NCBI GenBank assembly: GCA_027531565.1
Contig: JAPZSB010000011.1
Location: 1 to 64,000, forward strand
DNA: 64,000 nt
DNA from: Beijerinckiaceae bacterium
Lineage (GTDB): Bacteria > Pseudomonadota > Alphaproteobacteria > Rhizobiales > Beijerinckiaceae
Direction: 5' to 3'
Of this stretch, positions 60,920-64,000 are shown piece by piece; the stretch's first letter is position 1; each line of letters opens with the position of its first letter. Below the pieces are notes generated by a model. That model searched no databases. It was not told the DNA's origin and worked only from the letters and a program-made list of their open reading frames with translations. Made by a program: the position numbers and the translations under genes.

Positions 60920-61082
60920 GGTGGACTTACCTCCCTGGAACAAGAACTGGGAGGACCATGCCCGATCGGCGGAAGGACCGCTCTGATCTGGCGCAATGCA
61001 GGCCGACAATCCATCGGAACGCGCGAAAGCCGGCTGGTGCAGGGCACCGGCCGGCTTCAAGGCAATTCGGAGGGTAGAACGA

Positions 61083-61349
61083 TCAGGCCGTGCGCGGCGC
61101 GCCGCGGCCCGGGCCGGCAACGCGCGGCTTGGCCTTCGGCATCGGCAGCAGGCCTTCGCGCTGCATCTGCTTGCGCTGGGCCTTGCGGGCACGACGCACC
61201 GCTTCACCCTTTTCGCGCGTCTTGCGCTCGGACGGCTTCTCGTAGGCCTTGCGCTGCCGCATCTCGCGGAAAACGCCTTCGCGCTGCATCTTCTTCTTCA
61301 GGACGCGCAGCGCCTGCTCGATATTGTTGTCACGGACAAGAACTTGCAA
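61083..61349 (-). CDS. rpsU: 30S ribosomal protein S21
   Basis: An 88-residue basic protein: [57 protein letters not shown]. The bS21 fold and length are standard, with a basic C-terminal tail ([13 protein letters not shown]) as is common in alphaproteobacteria. Located 102 bp downstream of a cold-shock gene on the same strand. Confidence 0.96.
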   Translation of the reverse strand: MQVLVRDNNIEQALRVLKKKMQREGVFREMRQRKAYEKPSERKTREKGEAVRRARKAQRKQMQREGLLPMPKAKPRVAGPGRGAPRTA

Positions 61350-61451
61350 AAGCCATCTCCCGGCATCGGCCGATAGGGAAAGGCGCGCCAGCCCGGATGA
61401 AGGGGCGGCGCGCCGGGATCACGGTGCCGGGCCGAAGCCCGGCGATCGGGT

Positions 61452-61664
61452 TCAGCCGATGATCTGGAGGCGATCGGCGGCGGACTTGCCGCTGCGGCGA
61501 TCGGCAACGACCTCGAACGACACCTTCTGGCCTTCGTTCAGGCCGCTGAGGCCCGAGCGCTCGACAGCGCTGATATGGACGAAGACGTCGGTGCCGCCGT
61601 TGCTCGGCTGGATGAAACCAAAGCCCTTTTGGGCGTTGAACCACTTCACGGTTCCGTTCTGCAT
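61452..61664 (-). CDS. cspA: Cold-shock protein (CspA family)
   Basis: A 70-residue OB-fold RNA chaperone. It has RNP1 KGFGFIQ and RNP2 VFVHISAVE, plus [11 protein letters not shown] at the N-terminus. The ATG at 61664 gives the standard start. It melts RNA structure in the cold. The 5' untranslated region (about 61665-61850 on the minus strand) is long enough to host a thermo-regulatory structure, as in known csp genes, but I cannot fold it reliably. Same strand as rpsU. Confidence 0.96.
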   Translation of the reverse strand: MQNGTVKWFNAQKGFGFIQPSNGGTDVFVHISAVERSGLSGLNEGQKVSFEVVADRRSGKSAADRLQIIG

Positions 61665-61969
61665 GGGAAGTCCCTTTGGATCAGTTTGAGTACGTAGTCT
61701 GGCTGACGGCGCAGGCACGCAAACCGGTCAGGCTGGCGGCACGCGCTGTTGATATCGATGTTCTAGGAGGAGGTCATCAGCCAAGGCGGATCCAGATCCG
61801 CAGTAGCAAAGTCGTTCGGCCGAAACTCGATCCTCATTCCATAGCATCAACCGCCCTCTGCGGCAACACGTTCTTCCAGACCCCCCGGTTTTCACCGGAA
61901 CCCGCTCGATTGACGCGACTTGCCGGGTTTTCGAAGCTGTTTTACGGTTTGATATCCTAGGGGTGATGC

Positions 61970-62458
61970 ATGATGGTTTCCGCGTCTTCGGCCTCCCTGA
62001 TCCGCGCCGGAATTCCGGCGATCCTGCTCCTGCTGCTCGGTGGCTGCGGCACGACAATCGACGAGTCCGTCACGACCCCCGGCGCGCTGACAGAGCGTCC
62101 CGCGACATTCCGGAATGAACAGCTCATCGGCAAATGGGGGGTCGCCTCCTATCGCGAGGAAAAGGACCGCAGGCGCGTCGAGGCGCAGGCCCGGGCGCAG
62201 TGCCGCCTCCCCTATGTGATCGCGAAAGGCCCGTCGGACGGCGTGATGATGCATCTCGCCGATGACGCCAAGCTCTACGAATTGCGGATCAAGGGCGGTT
62301 CGGACGGCAAGACCTATCTCGGCCCCGAGGCGCCGCCCGGTGAATGGCAGGACCGGGAGATCCTCTCCATCACAGACAAGGAAATGATCATGCGCTTCGT
62401 CGACCCCGAGGTGCATGGCCGTTACGGCACCTTCATCTATGTCCGTTGCCCCGGCTGA
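61970..62458 (+). CDS. Putative lipoprotein, function unknown
   Basis: A 162-residue protein with a lipoprotein signal: a hydrophobic stretch ending LLLLLGGCG, in which Cys26 would be the lipidated residue of the L-x-x-C lipobox. The rest is polar, with paired cysteines later (QCRLPY and YVRCPG). I know no family. It is followed 15 bp later by an L,D-transpeptidase on the same strand, suggesting an envelope function. Start ATGATG. Confidence 0.75.
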   Translation: MMVSASSASLIRAGIPAILLLLLGGCGTTIDESVTTPGALTERPATFRNEQLIGKWGVASYREEKDRRRVEAQARAQCRLPYVIAKGPSDGVMMHLADDAKLYELRIKGGSDGKTYLGPEAPPGEWQDREILSITDKEMIMRFVDPEVHGRYGTFIYVRCPG

Positions 62459-62473
62459 TTGACAGGGAGATCC

Positions 62474-63121
62474 ATGACCATCCGCCCGCCATCCCTCCCC
62501 CGCCTTTCCGCATTCACCCGGCGTCGGACAGGGCTCATCCTTGCCGGTCTGGCGGTCATGGCGATTTCGGGTGCGGCGAATGGCCGCCAGCAGGCCACCC
62601 CGATCTCGATGGATATCGGCGACGAGCCCGGTCGTGTGGCGACCGCGGAGCAGATCGTGGAGGACGGCCCCTTCGCGCGCCAGCTGGTGTTCTTCCGCAG
62701 CGCCGAACCGCCGGGAACCATTGTCATCCATACCAGCGAGCGCTTCCTCTATGTCGTGCAGGGCAACAACCGCGCCCTGCGCTACGGGATCGGTGTCGGC
62801 CGCGAGGGATTCCAGTGGTCCGGGCTCGTCCGGGTCTCGCGGAAGGCGGAATGGCCGGACTGGACGCCCCCGCCCGAGATGATTGCACGCCAGCCTTACC
62901 TGCCCCGCTTCATGGCGGGCGGGCCCGGCAACCCGATGGGCGCGCGGGCGCTCTATCTCGGTTCGACGGTCTACCGCATCCACGGCACGAACCAGCCGGA
63001 GACGATCGGCCATGCGGTCTCCTCCGGCTGTTTCCGGCTGGCCAACGGCGACGTGATCGACCTGTTCGAGCGCATCGCCGTCGGCGCGAAGGTCATCATC
63101 CGCCACGGCGCAAGCATCTGA
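62474..63121 (+). CDS. L,D-transpeptidase (YkuD family)
   Basis: A 215-residue periplasmic enzyme that forms 3-3 peptidoglycan cross-links or attaches proteins to the wall. It has an N-terminal signal segment with RRR (residues 16-32), the YkuD fold, and the catalytic motif YRIHGTNQ...SSGCFRL, with His170, Cys186 and Arg188 in the expected spacing. The start is the ATG at 62474, behind AGGGAGA; an in-frame TTG lies 15 bp earlier. It is probably co-transcribed with the lipoprotein gene. Confidence 0.94.
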   Translation: MTIRPPSLPRLSAFTRRRTGLILAGLAVMAISGAANGRQQATPISMDIGDEPGRVATAEQIVEDGPFARQLVFFRSAEPPGTIVIHTSERFLYVVQGNNRALRYGIGVGREGFQWSGLVRVSRKAEWPDWTPPPEMIARQPYLPRFMAGGPGNPMGARALYLGSTVYRIHGTNQPETIGHAVSSGCFRLANGDVIDLFERIAVGAKVIIRHGASI

Positions 63122-63135
63122 GAAGGAGGTCGGCC

Positions 63136-64000
63136 ATGTCCATCGGTTTCCGTGCCTTCGCCCTTGCAGGAACCCTCCTCGCGGCGACACTGCCGGCCCT
63201 GTCCGGCACGCTGGACGAGGTCCGCAAGCGCGGCAGCCTCTCCTGTGGTGTCAGCATGGGCCTGCTGGGCTTTTCCGAGCAGAAGCCGGATGGCAGCTGG
63301 GCGGGCTTCGATGTCGATTTCTGCCGCGCTCTCGCGGCGGTGATCTTCGATGACCCCAGGAAGGTCACCTTCCAGCCCCTCTCCGCGCTGGATCGTTTCG
63401 ACGCCCTGAAATCCGGGAGGATCGACATCCTCTCCCGCAACTCGACCTGGACCCTCGAACGCGAGGCCGGGCTCGGCCTGCTCTTCGCCGGCGTCAATTT
63501 CTATGATGGCCAGGGCTTCATGATCCGGCGGGACAACAAGGCCGTCAGCGCACTCGAGCTCAACCGTGCCCGGGTCTGCGTCCAGGCCGGCACCACCAAT
63601 GCCCTGGGGGCGAGCGAGTTCTTCACGACGAACTCGATCACCGCGGAACTGAAGACCTATCCCGATGGGCCGTCCACGCTGCGCGGCTTCGAGACCGGCG
63701 AATGCGAGGTCATGACGGCCGACAATTCCGGCCTGTTCGCCGAGCGGCTCAGGCTCGCCCGTGCCAGCGAGGCGGTGATCCTGCCGGACATCGTCAGCAA
63801 GGAACCGCTCGGCCCTGTCGTCCGGAATGACGATGTCCGCTGGTACACGCTGGTCAAATGGGTCAATTTCGCGCTGATCAACGCCGAGGAACTGGGTGTG
63901 ACCAGTGCCAATGTGGGCGAGGCGAAACGCTCCGCCAAGCCGGATGTCCGGCGCTTCATGGGGGTGGATGGCGCCGATCTCGGACCCAAGCTCGGCGTGA
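63136..64000 (+). CDS. Amino-acid ABC transporter binding protein, C-terminus beyond window
   Basis: The frame starts at the ATG at 63136 behind GAAGGAGG (63122-63129) and is open to the window end, giving at least 288 residues. It has a signal peptide (about residues 1-24), then TLDEVRKRGSLSCGVSMGLL, GSWAGFDVDFCRALAAVIF, and RFDALKSGRIDILSRNSTWT. These match general L-amino-acid binding proteins of the AapJ/BztA type (family 3 solute-binding proteins). Its permease genes would lie downstream. Confidence 0.93.
   Translation, partial: MSIGFRAFALAGTLLAATLPALSGTLDEVRKRGSLSCGVSMGLLGFSEQKPDGSWAGFDVDFCRALAAVIFDDPRKVTFQPLSALDRFDALKSGRIDILSRNSTWTLEREAGLGLLFAGVNFYDGQGFMIRRDNKAVSALELNRARVCVQAGTTNALGASEFFTTNSITAELKTYPDGPSTLRGFETGECEVMTADNSGLFAERLRLARASEAVILPDIVSKEPLGPVVRNDDVRWYTLVKWVNFALINAEELGVTSANVGEAKRSAKPDVRRFMGVDGADLGPKLGV

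Overview
GC-rich chromosomal window from an alphaproteobacterium. The evidence is family-level: a tctCBA solute system, VC_2705/DUF4212-type symporter, VanAB and LigAB aromatic catabolism, a tandem glycine riboswitch, rpsU beside a cold-shock gene, and tRNA genes with encoded CCA. I cannot resolve the order. Most of the window is dense metabolic and transport DNA. One island of about 6 kb with AT-rich genes stands out.

Layout. 1-3951: 5' end of tuf (minus), a small membrane protein, a ferredoxin-reductase-like flavoprotein, two membrane proteins (one ABA4-like) and a divergent TetR regulator with palindromic candidate operators. 3988-9502: a lone phnM followed by a sulfate/thiosulfate ABC transporter operon with a tiny translationally coupled membrane ORF. 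9518-16879: GntR regulator divergent from a tartrate-dehydrogenase-like gene, a ferric-reductase-like/intradiol-fold pair, and LysR divergent from tctCBA. 16896-17095: tRNA-Gly(UCC) with a 37-bp duplication of its 3' end. 17290-28689: purU, enoyl-CoA hydratase, acuI, small membrane proteins, a sodium:solute symporter pair, a fadB-like fusion with altered catalytic residues, a photolyase-like protein with its domains in permuted order, GST and HxlR. 28818-41253: aromatic catabolism, comprising vanA-vanR-vanB, a MetE-like protein, a Liv-type ABC importer, YciI, ligB, ligA, an alpha/beta hydrolase and a LysR regulator. This reads as vanillate to protocatechuate to 4,5-ring cleavage with dedicated uptake. 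41326-46275: GntR, TRAP transporter dctPQM and uxuA (uronate/mannonate use). 46342-52095: DUF1624 membrane protein, cysB, tRNA-Tyr, rlmB, MFS transporter, tRNA-Thr(UGU).

52096-58348 is an integrated island bounded by the 3' end of tRNA-Thr and an imperfect copy of that end. It holds an RHS remnant, AT-rich membrane proteins that look like immunity proteins, a putative HUH nuclease with a partner gene, a decayed second copy of that module, and an 815-residue SIR2-STAND (Avs5-like) anti-phage candidate. No integrase is visible.

58482-64000: a tandem glycine riboswitch whose expression platform appears to hide the ribosome-binding site of dadA, then a universal stress protein, rpsU, a cold-shock protein, a lipoprotein, an L,D-transpeptidase and the start of an amino-acid ABC binding protein.

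A larger theme: tRNA-Thr(UGU), tRNA-Tyr(GUA), tRNA-Gly(UCC) and tuf occur here in the same linear order as the enterobacterial thrU-tyrU-glyT-tufB operon, but spread over 52 kb with metabolic genes between them.
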